Shown: one piece after another, positions 63,783 to 64,000 of the stretch
How positions within the stretch are numbered: the stretch's first letter is position 1
Layout: the number at the start of each line of letters is the position of its first letter
DNA from: Bog-159 sp963738345
Lineage (GTDB): Bacteria > Acidobacteriota > Terriglobia > Bryobacterales > Bryobacteraceae
Direction: 5' to 3'
Assembly (NCBI GenBank): GCA_963738345.1
Contig: CAVTWI010000002.1
Span: 3,162,001-3,226,000 of the forward strand
Length of the DNA stretch: 64,000 bases
Translations under genes and position numbers: made by a program
The notes under the pieces: generated by a model
The model's database searches: none
What the model saw: the letters and a program-made list of their open reading frames with translations, nothing else
What the model was told of the DNA's origin: nothing

Positions 63783-64000
63783 CTACCGGAAGCGGAGCCG
63801 GATCTTCGCGCCGGCACCGCCCACGGTGCTCTTCACCCATAGCGTGGATCCATCCCACGCATATTGATCCTGGGCCAGCGCTTTGCCGTCAAGGGTGACG
63901 CTGGCCAATTCTTTTGCAGCGCCCTCCAACTCGAAGACCGGATTGATCACCCGCGTCACGGGCTTTACGTCGATTTCGATGGTGGCCGAATCTGGTGCCA
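63783..64000 (-). CDS. C-terminal end of an unidentified protein
   Basis: Partial gene entering from beyond the window edge; only the last 71 residues are seen, ending IRLRFR and a TAG at 63783-63785. The fragment is beta-rich (TIEIDVKPVTRVINPVFELEG; WDGSTLWVKSTVGG) and could be the C-terminal sandwich domain of another glycosidase or secreted protein. The stop lies 4 bp from the convergent GH42-like gene. No family can be named. Confidence 0.65.
   Translation of the reverse strand, partial: APDSATIEIDVKPVTRVINPVFELEGAAKELASVTLDGKALAQDQYAWDGSTLWVKSTVGGAGAKIRLRFR

Overview
The window looks like chromosomal DNA from a soil-type Acidobacteriota, most likely the Solibacter/Bryobacter group. Four things suggest this: high GC; two large outer-membrane TonB receptors with N-terminal carboxypeptidase-regulatory-like domains; a secreted SBBP-repeat protein ending in the C-terminal domain first described from Solibacter (TIGR03437 type); and many secreted TPR, Tat-exported and glycoside hydrolase proteins. 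No rRNA or tRNA gene was seen, so the taxonomy is inferred from protein families only.

Layout. 1-4.7 kb (minus): a bifunctional class A penicillin-binding protein, a secreted TPR protein, then modA and modB (cut by the window edge). 4.9-7.1 kb (plus): a tiny Lmo0937-type membrane protein, an L,D-transpeptidase, an M23 peptidase and a small secreted protein, forming a cell-wall group. 7.1-18.3 kb: a PafA-like phosphatase, a class III aminotransferase, acetyl-CoA synthetase (frameshifted) with a DctA-type symporter, a Tat-exported TIM-barrel protein, a DinB/YciI/ECF-sigma operon (two genes frameshifted) and aroB. 18.3-30 kb: ubiE, a PDZ/transglutaminase group, the SBBP protein, a mannonate-dehydratase-like protein, comB coupled to an unusual DUF4139 protein, and fabD. 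30-41.6 kb: a TonB receptor divergent from an OmpR/CpxA-like two-component system, a GH78 rhamnosidase, and a SCO1-like/TPR/amidohydrolase operon. 41.6-47.3 kb (minus): an operon with GH2, GH1 and a glycosyltransferase fused to a UDP-galactopyranose-mutase-like flavoprotein. 47.7-48.7 kb: decayed DNA with the remains of a sugar isomerase. 48.7-63.8 kb: a carbohydrate-utilisation locus with a six-hairpin glycosidase, an MFS transporter, an SMP-30 lactonase, an RraA-like aldolase, a zinc alcohol dehydrogenase, an RpiR-type regulator, a TonB receptor, a TPR protein and a Tat-exported GH42-like enzyme.

The last locus appears to be one regulon. A 28-bp interrupted palindrome (GTTCA, 18 bp, TGAAC/T) lies just upstream of the lactonase operon, between the TonB receptor and the TPR gene, and upstream of the GH42 gene. 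A 27-bp variant lies upstream of the dehydrogenase operon, next to the RpiR regulator. A working model is outer-membrane uptake, glycosidic cleavage, MFS import, oxidation to a lactone, hydrolysis to an aldonate and aldol cleavage, with the RpiR protein sensing a sugar phosphate.

Several otherwise well-preserved genes are broken by single-base frameshifts, mostly +1 and often at short homopolymers: acs twice, the sigma factor, the YciI gene and GH2. The six-hairpin glycosidase is broken at a C8 tract. These may be sequencing or assembly errors, or real inactivation; the sequence alone cannot decide. The isomerase remnant at 48.2-48.7 kb has a large internal deletion as well and is a genuine pseudogene.
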